Shown in pieces: positions 44,652-55,729 of a stretch of 64,000 nucleotides of DNA. The notes under the pieces were generated by a model, which was not told where the DNA came from, did no database searches, and saw only the letters and a list, made by a program, of their open reading frames with translations. This DNA is from Takakia lepidozioides (lineage: Eukaryota > Streptophyta > Takakiopsida > Takakiales > Takakiaceae): assembly GCA_030704615.1 (NCBI GenBank), contig CM060733.1, forward strand, positions 43,774,001 through 43,838,000. The letters are read 5' to 3'. Every line of letters starts with the position of its first letter. Positions within the stretch are counted from its first letter, which is position 1. The position numbers and the translations under genes are program-made.

Positions 44652-44748
44652 TGTGTTAACACGAGGTTGATTCGGAGAACTTCATGTCAACCTCGTGTTA
44701 ACACGAGGTTGACATGAAATTCTCCGAATCAACCTCCTGTTGACAACC
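44652..44748. repeat. Long near-perfect palindrome beside the permuted gypsy fragment
   Basis: Arms of at least 34 bp meet at GTTAAC (centre 44699/44700): 44666-44699 against 44700-44733 with one mismatch, and weaker pairing further out. The inner 22 bases (AACCTCGTGTTAACACGAGG and its closing pair) recur as a perfect palindrome at 45811-45832 on the other side of the fragment. Confidence 0.85.
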
Positions 44749-45753
44749 CTTGCCGATCCCAGAGGGGACTTGGGAAAACGTCTCGATGGATTTCATGACT
44801 GCTATGCCACTGTCAAAAGGATTCGATGCAATCATGGTGGTGGTGGATAGGTTCAGTAAAATGGGCCATTTCATCCCCACCAAGGAGACGGCAACGGCGC
44901 AGGAAACAAGACGACTTTACTTCGCCCACGTCTTAAAGCATCATGGAGTCCCGAAGGATATTGTCTCGGACCGCGATCCAAAGTTTACGAGTAAATTTTG
45001 GAGGGCACTTTGGAAGAAGATGGGGACGAGGCTGAAGATGAGCACCGCCTTCCGACCTACGACTGACGGCCAAACGGAAAGAATTAATTCCGTAGTGAAG
45101 CAGATTTTGCGGAATTACGTGTCCGCAGACCAAACAGACGGTGGCCGACGCACGAGAAAGAGATGAAGGCGGTGGTGCATTGTCTTGAGCTTTGGCGCCA
45201 CTATGTTGGTTCCAACCCAGTGAAGGTATTCACGGACAATGTCACGGTGAAGTATTTTGCCACGCAGCCCAAGTTGTCCCCAAAACAACTTAGGTGGCAA
45301 GATACTTTGGCGGTGTTCGACGTGGATATCCAGTACAAACCAGGACGGGACAACGTGGTGGCCGATGCTTTAAGTAGAAAGCAGCAGCTCTTGTTGGTGT
45401 ATAGGGGCGAGACGGCGCTCCAAAGGAAGATCCGGAAGGTTTGCCGGAAGGATGAGCTGGCGAAGTCCGTGATGCAAGACTTGAGGATGGGGGTTAAATT
45501 GCAGTTCCACTTACAAAATGGACTGCTCCGGTATAAGCAAAAGCGTCTCTACGTGCCGAAGGGAGGGATCAGAGATAGCCTCTTGAGAGAATGCCATGAT
45601 AGCCCGCTTGCGGGCCACGGCGGAGCCAAACGCACTGCGGCACTATTGAAGAAAGAGTATTTCTGGCCCAAACTGAGGGAGGAGGCAGAGGAGTATGTCA
45701 AGACATGCACCACATGCCAACAAAACCGGAGCGAGTACAAAAAGCAAGCGGGT
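44739..45753 (+). pseudogene. Circularly permuted gypsy-1 pol fragment
   Basis: Positions 44739-45137 match gypsy-1 12409-12800 (integrase core: SMDFMTAMPLSKG, SDRDPKF, GQTER). They are followed without a gap by 45138-45753, which match 11787-12400 (RNase H end and HHCC finger: THEKEMKAVVHCLELW, TDNVTVKYF, CTTCQQNRSEYKKQAG). The two pieces are adjacent in the source but in the opposite order, and the outer ends abut within about 8 bases in the source. Identity is high. No function is expected. Confidence 0.88.
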
Positions 45754-45810
45754 CTTAGAACTAAAATCAACCTTGTGTCGGCACAAGGGGGATTTGGAAA
45801 ACTCCAAGTA

Positions 45811-45832
45811 AACCTCGTGTTAACACGAGGTT
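45811..45832. repeat. Perfect 22-bp palindrome
   Basis: AACCTCGTGTTAAC and its complement form a perfect palindrome, identical to the core of the palindrome at 44652-44748. The pair brackets the permuted pol fragment. Confidence 0.85.
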
Positions 45833-46032
45833 GATTTGATCATCTGTCTATCTGAAGGTAGTTTCTTGTGCTAATGAAAACAGAATGACAGACCAATGCG
45901 ACAAATGCATTCACCCACGCATAGCAAAGATGTTAGACGACATACATTGAGAGACACTGGACTTGAACAGTCATTCCATTACAAGTTGTAGTCAAGGAAA
46001 ACACAGATTTCGGAGTGTTAAGTGAATGCTTT

Positions 46033-46205
46033 CTATGGGCTTGTATCCCGCTGTACAAGTGTGTTGACTTCGTTGAAACTCATAGTGGCTTGGTGAATGA
46101 AGAAGTCCCGCTTTGGATCACAAACCATCCTTCTCAAGAAGACAAAGTAAAGGTGTTTGCACGGTATGAACTTCCCTCTCTTTCCCGGTGCTGGGTAATT
46201 GGGGC
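46033..46205 (-). pseudogene. SWIM-finger tail of a MULE transposase
   Basis: The minus strand encodes KRGKFIPCKHLYFVFLRRM followed by DFFIHQATMSFNEVNTLVQRD. It aligns with KGSKYYPCKHLYYIYLKRLR and DDFIHAPALSVNELHKLLLRD at the end of the transposase at 42607. Upstream cysteines are partly lost. Only this C-terminal piece remains; its neighbour on the other strand is a methylase-like gene, the same divergent partnership as in the complete element. Confidence 0.75.
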
Positions 46206-46310
46206 ACGGTCCACTGCGTATTTCGGTGCTGAAATACCTTGTGCATTGCGAACTTCTTCTTGCATGATGCATCAGTAGAATGATTTTTGCTGAACTGCCT
46301 CGTGATTGCA

Positions 46311-48777
46311 GGTACATAAACTTTGCACTATTCCGTTCGGGGCCATTCAAAGGGTTCCACCATTCTTCCTAGCGTGGAGGACACCTGGAGGTTGTGGTAC
46401 GATGTACACAGAAGTAATGGCGAAGGAGTGGCATGCCGAGCATTTGGTAGACTGTCCTTGGTATGTGGATCTCCCAAGTGGCACCGTTGACCTCTCGGAG
46501 GTTAACTTGAAGAAGGAAGCGAATGCCAGGGCTATGAAGGCGCAATCGGATCCCCAACCAGAGGATGTGGAAATACTGAAAGCAGAGGAAGCAGCCAAGC
46601 AGAAAGCACTGAGAAAGTCAGCCAAGGCGGTAGCGTTGGCGAAGGAGCAGATGGAGAAGCAGGCAGCTGAGCAGCCCAAAGACAGGAAGAAAAGAACGCG
46701 CAAATAGGGGCAAGAGACGAAGACCCCCACACCCAAGAAGAAGAAGCAGCAACATAGTCAGCCAGATGACGAGGATTCCGACGACGATTTCCAGCAGGAT
46801 AACACCCAGGGGGTCACACCTCGTCCGAAAATTCACAAGGGCCAGCGCTCCGGGGGTTCGTTTGCGAAGAGATCACTATGCGAGGATGCACCTGGCAGAC
46901 CCTACCATGCGGTGCTCATTGCGGGCAGAGAAGTCCTCAAAACACCCACAATTGTCGAGTGTGTTAATGAAAATTTCCTAACTGCTCTGACTAGACCGCT
47001 GGAGATAATGAGATTGAGGAAGGCGATCGAGGCCCACCAAGGGAAGGGGAAGAGGAAGGCCACTGGCAATGATATGGAGGACACTCCTGGCTACACAAAG
47101 ATGATGGAGTATTTTGTGGCGATGAGCCACGGCAAAAAGAGCACAGTCGGGGGCAGGGCGGTGAAAGCCTCCATCGACATGATCCTTGTGGATATCCCGG
47201 ATGGGCAGGAGATACTGGGGCTGGGCTCAGTACCCTGGTGGAACAAGTACGATGAAAGATACTGGAGCCACACATTCGGGTTCGCAGCGAACATGTTGGA
47301 CGACGCTGGCTGTGTTGTTGTGCTAGCAGCCGATGGAGAAGTCACTGAGAATGATATCAAAGTATGGACGGGGAGAAGTGCAGCACCCATCCTGAAAAAG
47401 ATCTGGACTTGCATCAACACGCAGGGTCTTCTAAACGATGGCCAGAAGGTATGCTGTGGTTCTCCTCTGCTATGCCAATTTCTGCGCCGAAATTGCCCAT
47501 ATACGTGTAGGCCACCTCTGACGTTTTCATTTCGTTCTTTGCAGACTCTTATCTTTCAGGCATTCTGCTTCGTGAAGGAACATTCGAAATTCAAATTACG
47601 TCAAGCAGGAAGACTTGTTGATTCCACAGTTGATCCACTGGAGTATAACGTCCTCTTCAACCATGTGGGAGAGAAGGACATGCTTTGTGATATGTCGGGC
47701 AAGCCGTGGAGGTATGGCAGGACCAGGAGTCCAACATTCATCCAGACGCTCATGGAAACGTGTTGGGATGTTGAAGGCAGGGTCCTCGACGTCACTGCAA
47801 ATACAGGTGAGAGCGTTAAGTGATTGCGGCACCGAAATTGATACCATTTCCGATTGTGTATGTTTGCTTGTGCGAGGAAGCGACTCATTCTTGAGTTTGG
47901 CTGTGCTTGTGTCATATGAATTCGCATGTGCCTGTATGTGGGCGGGAAGGATGTCCAACCAATTTGTGTTCTCATTTGAGGGGGATACGGCCTTGTACAA
48001 TTTCAATTTGGCGGGCCTACAGCGTCTGCCTCCGACTGAGGATCCCAAAAATGCAGAAGAGGACGTGGAAGGGGAAGAGGAAGAGGAAGAGGAGGAAGTC
48101 CAGGAAATTCATACGATGCAGGGGCGCCCGAAGCCGCTTCCTCCAATGCATGTCTTCGAGTGAGTTGCACCATAGTAAGTGTATTGGTTTCGGTTGTAGG
48201 GACCATGCAACCTGCCGATGATTCCCTGTTTGAATGCTCTAATGTGCTTCATTCTATGTTTGTGCGTACACTCAGCCTTGCAGAGTCGTCCGACGAGGAA
48301 ATGCTGGGAGACTTGCCCGAATCGGACCCTGTTGCAGAGGAGGAGACAGAATCGCATCGGCCATTCTTTGCCAGAAAATCGTTTCTCGCGAGTCCCTAGA
48401 AGCCCTTTTTTCTTCCAGCCTATGCAGACACGGCTGCCAGAGAAGCCATCAGGAGGGAGGATAGGCCTACTCGGTTTGAGCAATTGAAATTTGGGAATGA
48501 GCACAAAATTATAATGAGGCGTGAGGCCAAACAGAGAATTGTGAAAGGCAGAGTAGGCAAGTTCGTCATAGAATCCGCGTCCGAGAGCGAGGGGGATGAT
48601 GAGGACAGTCCCGCACCCAGGTGGACAGTTCCGGCTGGTGAGGATGGTATTTTTGAGGGGAGGGCTTCTCAGAGTAACAGCGGTAGCGGCAGTGCAGGTT
48701 CGGAGGCAGGTGGAAGGCAGCCATCCTTGCATGAGGCCGGGGATGCATCGGACAGTGATCGCGGATCCTCACCATAG
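46311..48777 (+). pseudogene. Methylase-like gene, diverged locus 3
   Basis: The sequence starts at a preserved acceptor (TGATTGCAG at ~46303-46311), so the ParB half has been cut off. Exon 46312-47447 has PPFFLAWRTPGGCGTMY, EWHAEHLVDCPWYVDLPSG, a K/E-rich linker with a TAG near 46705, DMILVDIPDGQ and NMLDDAGCVVVLAADG. Exon 47545-47804 has QTLIFQAFCFVKEHSKFKLR, KPWRYGRTRSPTFIQTLMET and VEGRVLDVTANTG. A later exon has NQFVFSFEGDTALYNFNLAG, and the tail (48480-48777) RWTVPAGEDGIFEG matches copies 1 and 2. The DIPDG loop is conserved, but motif I has lost its first glycine (DVTANTG). A long-separated relative of the 22-kb and 30-kb copies. Confidence 0.8.
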
Positions 48778-49009
48778 CAAAGTCTCATTTGGATCCTTTT
48801 GTTGTACAATTCTGAAACACTTAATGAAAATATTGACGATTTCAAAAATCATTGTGTTCAGACTGCATGTCCGATTCCCTACATTTCTTCCGGCAACCTA
48901 AATGTATAATAAAAGCAGAAGAGACGCAAACTTAAGTAAAGAACCCTACAAGTAAATTATGCACACCAGCGAGCCTTCAAGCCATGAAAACCCTGCCGTT
49001 TCTAACATT

Positions 49010-49320
49010 CCTATTGGGAATTTCTGCGCCGAAATAGCCCAGTGTGCGCCTTCATAATATGGGCCTTATAAAATTCCTGGAAGGAATTACTGCACCAAAA
49101 TATCACGATGGAAGCCTTCAGCACAAGGCACTTCAGCGCATTCCACTAGGGTATTTCGGCGCCGAAATAGCCCGCTCTGCGCCATAAAATACCGCAGTAT
49201 ATCACATTTTAAGAAGAGATTTCGGCGCCGAAATACCCCGGTGGATGTCTTCAAAACACCACTTTAGCACACTGCTCTTGGGAATTTTGGCGCCGAAATA
49301 CCAAGGTCGGTGGTTTTAGG
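49010..49320. repeat. Degenerate GGCGCC repeats of element 3
   Basis: Four or five units of ~75 bp with TTTCGGCGCCGAAATA (near 49149 and 49219) and weaker versions (49022, 49290) are separated by CCTTCA-AAC-type spacers. Further single copies are at 47482 (in an intron) and 50528. The palindrome core is the same as in the complete element but the spacers differ. Confidence 0.85.
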
Positions 49321-49657
49321 ACGGCGGTGGTTTTAGCACAATTTCTTCCCGTAATATCATGGCACCTTCTCTGTCGAGCCCCTTCTAGCCCCACTCATTT
49401 TCGATCACCTGTGTGGGTAGCCGTTGCTGGCCAATGGGGGCACGTATTGCTGTTGCCCCAGAGAAGATCACCTGAGAAGGTTTTCCGCATTGGGTTTTCA
49501 ATGTTTGCATCTCCTTGTTTAAAAACAACAGTGATTACTTGTCCCTCTCCATTCCTGGTGGGCGCACACTTCCTCAATGCCGCCCTGTGTAAGTGCCTTC
49601 TGCATTCGATGGAGCGGGATTTGAGGATCGCGATTGTGTGAGCCGGTGATGGGAGAC

Positions 49658-50203
49658 ATTATGGTGGAGTTGGACTTCAGTGAAGGTACACGCAGGGTGA
49701 CGAGTTTCCGAGCACTTCTGTGGGATTCTCTTTGGGTGAGGCATGCCAGTGGACAACAATGGATACTTGTTGTGCGAGATAGACCTGGAAGACGGAGCGT
49801 TCGTCTCTTCATCATGAGATGTTGCTGCGGCGAGTTCTGGAGGTCTTCCTACCATAACTATACTGCACCTACACAGTATTTGCTCCCGGATAGGGCTCTT
49901 GAGTTGCTCACTCACTCTTCTGGGCCAGGGAATATATTGTTGACACTAAGGGAGAATCGGAACAGGTTTGTCCTAGATGTTTGCGAATTTCACGACGCTG
50001 TGGAGGAGGTCCCAATAGGAGGCCTCCAATATCTGCATGTTTTCACGAACGTGACCTCTATAGATATCTTGTATCTTTATGTTCGCCATCTTAATCCAAA
50101 AAACGGCAATGCGCAATGGACAAGTACCGCACCACTCATAATTCTGGACCTGTGGTTCGACGACTCGGTGGTTCGTGTTGTGAATGTCAACGCAGCAGCA
50201 TAG
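49658..50203 (+). CDS. Uncharacterised 181-codon ORF in element 3
   Basis: The open frame from ATG 49658 (49634 is an alternative, non-ATG-preceded extension) encodes a beta-strand-rich protein: VELDFSEGTRRVTSFRALLW, WILVVRDRPGRRSVRLFIM, NRFVLDVCEFHDAVEEV, LYLYVRHLNPKNGN. No family is recognised. It sits between the methylase-like gene and the right terminal repeat, a place that is empty in the other two elements. It is intact while neighbouring genes are broken. It could be element cargo or a chance frame; AT/GC balance is ordinary. Confidence 0.45.
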   Translation: MMVELDFSEGTRRVTSFRALLWDSLWVRHASGQQWILVVRDRPGRRSVRLFIMRCCCGEFWRSSYHNYTAPTQYLLPDRALELLTHSSGPGNILLTLRENRNRFVLDVCEFHDAVEEVPIGGLQYLHVFTNVTSIDILYLYVRHLNPKNGNAQWTSTAPLIILDLWFDDSVVRVVNVNAAA

Positions 50204-50640
50204 CGCGGTAAGGATCATTGTGGAGGGTGATTGGAGGGCACAACCTCCGGGATATGGTAGTTCCACAGGTTTCTTATGCCGCAGTGGTATTTCTGATGAT
50301 GGAAGCTCGGAGTAGTCGCTGTACAAAATAAAAACTTGTGGTTGCCTGATGTTTTTATTTCGGGCGTCATATCAATGTGGGCTTGATGTTGAGTTGAATG
50401 GGGTTTGCAAGTTCAACTATCGTCTGACCCTGAATGTATTACCTTGTCAGCACAATGGCTTGTGAGGGCTACAATTTTGTGTCTCTTTCCTGTCCTGCAC
50501 AATGTTTTACAGTGGTGACGTGGAATAACGGCGCCGAAATACCTCATTCCGTATCCTGGACCAGGAGAAATAGACCCTATTACCGAGGTAAGAGGACATA
50601 ACACTGTCAATAAATGCACGAAAATTCCAATTCCGCGGAT

Positions 50641-50705
50641 GCCCGCTCATGAGCTCATAGGCTCATGGGCTCATGGGCTCATGGGCTCATGAAATAGTAA
50701 ACCTC
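50641..50705. repeat. Right terminal inverted repeat of element 3
   Basis: GCTCATGGGCTCATGGGCTC-type reiterations end in CTCATGAAATAGTAAACCTC. The terminal block matches the other ends, but the subterminal reiteration is CATGAGCCC here against CATGAGCGG in the complete element. Confidence 0.85.
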
Positions 50706-51198
50706 CCTAGTGGTTCTCTGCAGATGTCATGGTTTTTCCTCTTATCTCCCAGTTGACCATCCCTCATTACCCCTTTTACTGGGCAGCTCTCTCCCTTCCC
50801 AAACCTTTTCTCTCTCCTTCCTGGTGTAAAGGTTCCTCATTTTCTTCCAACAGCAGCCTATCTACAATGCAATGCAAGACACATTTAGCCACGCATCCAG
50901 TGCATCCAGCCTTGGAGTCAACCTTGGTCACACAAGACATGATCAGCTCTTTCATCAGTCTTTCTCTCCCCCAATTACAGTCCCTTCACACTGCTTGCCC
51001 CCAAGGGAAACCCAGTTTTGCCCGACAGTTCCCAACCCTTCTACAGGTCTATAGCTAAACACCCCAACAGCTCTCTTTTGCCCTTTCAGATGTGAACCTC
51101 ATCTGTTCAAATGTTGAACCACTCTGAAGCAGCTCTAGACTCCACATCAGTGTCAGTTTGCAGCCCCATCCACATCATCCTCTCTCTGATTTCGAGGA
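50706..51198 (+). repeat. Dispersed ~490-bp repeat, copy 2
   Basis: Nearly identical to 15899-16391. Its first base directly follows the MULE terminal repeat, so it is the flank of that insertion. The stretch 51199-52480 after it has no recognisable gene; a possible short frame at 51836-52039 has no family features. Confidence 0.85.
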
Positions 51199-52489
51199 GG
51201 TTACAGCTAACCCTCACTAGTGCCCTCATCAACTATGCTAGATTTGCACTATATCTAATCCTCAAATCCCAAGGCAGCATTGTGTGCAGACTCATGACAC
51301 TGAAGCCAAATGAGCAGAAAGGACAAAACAAACAGCAATCATTCTGTCACTGTGGTGAACTACATCTGTCCTCACTCAACTCTCCTATAGACAATGTGCA
51401 TCAGATCCATCCATCTCCACCCCATCCTGGTTTGAAGTCCAGAGTCCCCATTCCATTTCTCAAAGTCTTTTTCCCATCCTCATCATGCTCTCAGTTTTTA
51501 GAGTCTCTACCAAAATTTCACAACAACGATTCCTAAGTGCCAAAAAGAAGAAGATGAATCTACGAACTTATCTGTCTTATACTCCAGTGAAGCAGTGGGT
51601 CTGCCTGCCCAAAATGGCACCTCACCATCTCCGTCAGCAGCTACCTTAACTCCTCTTGTCGTCTTGATTCCAGCGTTCATTAAGTCATGACGGCTCTGCT
51701 TCAGCCTATGGCAACATCCCTATAGCTTGCCAACTAACTACCCTATCTTACTATATGAGCAATTCTACCCTAAGATCTGATATGATCCTATAACAAGAAG
51801 ACAGTGATCATCTGAAAGTTTTAATTACAGATAACTTGAGTTACCATCCACACAAGCTAGCCTCTCATTCGCTTTGGCAGCTGCTCGCTGTGTTGAGCTG
51901 CTCTATCTCTCCATTGATTGTGCCACAACTCCACTTGCCTGTTCTCTGGCAGCTGGCTGCTTCCCTTGCATGCTCATCCTCCCATGACCATGTTCATCAA
52001 GGCTATGGCGGCACAGGTGTTGCACCGCTCTCCCTGTAAGCTTATCCTCCAGAAACTGATCATTACCAAGAAGAAGGCGGCACCGCTTCCCCTGCTGCAC
52101 AGATTACCAAGCTGTGCCCTTTAACGCTTCCCTTAATGCAAGCCAGAATGCGCCAGTGCAGATACAATTTCCCTTGACACAATGCCCCGCCAATTCCACT
52201 GTTCGCAGCATCTGCTCAGAGCGCCTGTCATCTTCCCCTTCGTCTTCCGCGACCCGCGTTTCTAGGGTAATCACCAGCGATGAAATACATTCATCCTATG
52301 GATGAAAACACGCCTGGTCACAACTTAGCCACTTTCATCCTGGTAAAGTATCAGCATAGTGTGCCCATGAAACAACCTGTAGGCAGGGATGTATTCTGCC
52401 CATCATTGGTACCAGGGCACTCCCTTTGTAGCAATGCAGAATCTTAGTGGGTAAAACAAAAATTTAATGTTACTCCCCTGCATTCACAC

Positions 52490-52700
52490 TACAATGTCGT
52501 CAACGCCATTCAGGGACATTATCAATTCTAATCAGGGACACTATAATTACACAAGCTCCTAATCCAGGTGAATTCAAATTCTCGCTGAAGAATGACTCAG
52601 ACAAAGAAGTGAATGTCGTCAACGACATTCAATTTGGATCTATGATTACAATCCTTAGGAAGCCAAATTATTTCCCAAAAAGTGCAGTAGAGTTTCCAGT
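52490..52700. repeat. Third copy of the GAATGTCGT hairpin repeat
   Basis: Colinear with 15140-15350: CGTCAACGCCATTC, AAGCTCCTAATCCA, GAATGTCGTCAACGACATTC and TTTGGATCTATGATTACA in the same order and orientation. Confidence 0.8.
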
Positions 52701-53036
52701 ATGATATTGCACCTGTACACAACTCGAATCATGGCCCACTCTCCTCCAACCTTACTGTCAAAGTCGTTGGACCGTAAAATGTTACCATCTTTGGAGAACT
52801 CCCGGAAAAAACAGTCAAAATGCGCACCTTTTCACTGCTTTTCTGACCATCGGAATCCGAAATACAGGCTCCAGGGGAGATAATAGAAATCTGCTTGTCA
52901 GCATGCCAAACCAGGAGCAAGCGGGCCAAAATCGGGGCTGCAGGCAACAACCAAGTAAAAACGCCATACACACTAGGTTCCCTTTGCCCACATCCTTATT
53001 TGCAAGCTCAAGAGAATTCAAAGCAAGTAGGGATCC

Positions 53037-54528
53037 TCACCTGGTCCCATCACAAGCCCCCACAAAAACTAATAGGTTAGTGAGGATTGTGGAACCCCCT
53101 TCCACCTTTGTGTCAGGCTGTATGGTGCTCTTTGGGAACTGATTCTGTCTGTTTTCATGTTTCACAGAATCCAACTTCATCTTCAACTCAGTGGGATCTA
53201 CCTGCCCATACTTGGCAAATATCATATCCTGAAATTCATCCCAATTCGTAGGCTTGGGATTTTGCCTTTTGTACCAGTCATCAGCCTTGCCTAGTAAATT
53301 TAACCTAGTCACTTTGAATAACTTATCCTCGTTCAAATCTCTGACATCCCTATCAGCTGCAGTTTCTCTAACCAATCAGCCACGTCTTCTACCTCCTTAC
53401 CATAAAATGGTGTGTCTATCTTTGATGGGTTCGTCATGCCTACTTCTATCCTTTGACTTCTAGATATTAGTCATGGTGATTGTCAGTTACAGACCATCTC
53501 TCCCCATCAAAGTTTTCCTCTCTCCCATTCAGAGTCATCCTTTGCGATAAGACACTCACTCGCATCCATCTCTCTGATGTTCTGATCCACAGTATAACAG
53601 TAATCCTGTTGCCTGCGTGGGTGATTCTAACACATAAGTCTCCGTTATGAACTGTTTGAGATACTTGATAAAACCTTGGTTGAGGGTTGTTGTATGGGAA
53701 CACACTGTTATCATAGATTATCAAGATGTCACCTATGGTAGGATGTGCAGGAGACAGCAGCCTATCCTGACTCGTCATCTCAGTAGATCTTTGTCCTCCT
53801 TTCTACCTCTCTAGGAAAGTCAAGATACTCCCTATGAACACATTGCCAGCGTCTGATCCTGCCTCTATCTTCCACTATTTCCCAAACAATCAAGCGACTT
53901 ACCTCCCCTTGGTGCTCCACTCTGACCAGTTTATCCCTTGCTCTGAATTCTACTATGGTTCCACTAGGCCAAAGTCTGAAATTTGGTCTTCCATTATCTA
54001 TTCCTTGGACCAGAATGTCACCTGCTCTAAGTAGCTGATGCAAAACTGCTAGTTCTGGATCTATGTCTTCTAACCTCATAGAGTGTTCGTCTGACATCTT
54101 TCACCAGACTGAACTCCTCTTAGCATTGTTTCTTGCTGTTCCTTACTGGCCTTGGAAGTACATCAGATTCCTTCTGCTGTTTACTCTCTTCGAGACACCC
54201 TAGAGCTCACATGATTTGTCCCTTCAGAATCTACTGCAATCCAAGTAATCCTGTCTTGACTAAGCATCCAGACCTTTCCCCAAGTATACTCTCCAGTGTG
54301 AACGATCCTTATTGCCAAATCTCCTGGCAACCTGTAATTTGAATCTTGAGGGTCAAAGCCTAGCAGTTCTATGTTAGCAAAACCAACTATTCTAATTACC
54401 AAGTCACCCCTTTGTGGTCCAGCACTCAAGTAGTTCTCCCTTGCGTTCCATTGTGTTGAACTCGCGAGCTGATGATGGGACGCCAGCTTTCCTGTTGTTA
54501 GTCCACTGTCGACCTGCTCTGATACCAA
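53037..54528 (-). pseudogene. Gypsy-type gag region with repeated leader domain
   Basis: On the minus strand, 53375-53190 encodes a retroelement gag core (TRLNLLGKADDWYKRQN; NWDEFQDMIFAKYGQVDP). Before it lie three ~100-residue frames (54528-54181, 54097-53780, 53778-53467) that resemble one another: GDLAIRIVHTGEYTWGKVWM, GDILVQGIDNG with LVRVEHQGEVSRLIVWEI, and GDLCVRITHAGNRITVILWI. They look like tandem beta-rich domains read before gag. The frames are separated by stops and shifts. Sequence past 53037 belongs to something else, so pol is missing. Confidence 0.6.
54516..54527 (-). other. Primer-binding site of a minus-strand LTR retroelement
   Basis: The complement reads TGGTATCAGAGC, the same initiator-Met site as at 8902. 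It lies just before the gag-leader frames on the minus strand, so the 5' LTR should occupy the region to its right. Confidence 0.85.
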
Positions 54529-55370
54529 AAATAAAGGTCATATGCCCATGCCAGTACTACCCATTAGTACTCCATTTATCCCAGACTGCAGCGGAAGAGA
54601 AAGCCTGGTCTAAATGGATTATTTGACTTCTTGTTTTGAAGTAACATGCTAACTGTCTTTCTTAACTATCATCCCAGGTAGGTGGTCGCATTCCTTTGAT
54701 CCTTCCCCTTACTTCTTCTGCCTTTGTGTTTGCATCCTTCACTGTTCGCATATGGCACTGCAGTGTTGCTTACTTCATACTTCAGGTGCGATCATGCTTT
54801 GCTTCAATGCTAACAACTCGATCTTACATGGTTATGCAGGCAATCTGGTGGACGACTTGCCCTCTACTTCCCGTGATCAACCTCTATTTCTAATCTTCCC
54901 GGCATGTTAGCGAAATCGCTCAAGCTTCATTCTACGTGAATACAACTCGCATGCTGGATCCTATGCTCAATGATCCTTATCAGCCATTCTAATGCTAGCT
55001 AAACATGACCATCGCCCCAATGTTAGTTGTTACATTCATACTGATCCCTAACTCCACCTTATCCCGCCGTCTCCTTCACGTGATTATTTAACAGCAATAA
55101 TATTTAAGATCCTACAACTTTTGGACATCAAGTATGGCGGCCACCGGGTCTTATCCTCCTCTGTGCCACAGGCCCATCAACTTCTAAAAACATACGATTC
55201 CCACGTGTTTTGTTTCTCAACCACTCTTTTAGCTGCATGCCACTTGCTAATATTTAATATGGCCACCCTGTTCCTAAATTACTGCTGCATCTCCTTTATT
55301 TCCGCGATTTCATCCCATCTATGATAACTTGATCTCACATTTCATCCCTCTGCCAACCCGTCATTCATCT
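54528..55370 (-). mobile_element. Probable 5' LTR of the minus-strand gypsy element
   Basis: This non-coding stretch lies where the LTR is expected next to the primer-binding site and ends near the ParB-like fragment. Its TG...CA ends could not be fixed and no second LTR is present in the window, so the boundaries are inferred. Confidence 0.4.
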
Positions 55371-55519
55371 GGTACTCAATCCATGTTTGAATGAAAAATT
55401 GGCGATTTTATCCGCTTCTCCTTAATGAAAAATCGCGACTTCATTGCATCCTTGAGCCCCACAAACCCTACGTGCTTTGTCTGTTTCTTGCATGCCTTCC
55501 GTGTTTTGCTCATCACCTC

Positions 55520-55655
55520 CCTTCGACCTACAGACACATCCCCCGTCAGGGCATGTCGAACGATTGGCATTGATATTAGGCGGTAGAGAGGGATCATAAT
55601 CTTGCCTCCAAGCTGCATAGACTTGATCACCTGCGCGGAATTGACCTTCTCGTAC
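55520..55655 (-). pseudogene. ParB-like domain fragment
   Basis: The minus strand encodes VNSAQVIKSMQLGGKIMIPL then YRLISMPIVRHALTGDVS, matching HSNIGRVLGGMVYPAKLRIPLCRL and VSLQVVRPALPGDID of the MULE-borne ParB-like domain. Only the first third of the domain is present, without the DGNHR motif. It follows a Tnp2 fragment on the same strand. Confidence 0.65.
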
Positions 55656-55729
55656 ACGAGGACCTTTGCCGCTCGCTCTTCGTAGAAAAGATCATTTTTC
55701 TTCAACAGGCTTCTCAGTCACTACCTCTT

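Larger units (their letters stand above)
45840..50705. mobile_element. Diverged third MULE-family element, opposite orientation, left end uncertain
   Basis: The right end at 50641-50705 carries the family terminal repeat, and the contents (SWIM tail on minus, methylase-like gene on plus, GGCGCC repeats beyond it) match the complete element when inverted. A left terminal repeat was not found; the boundary is placed after the palindrome at 45832 as a guess. Confidence 0.6.
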
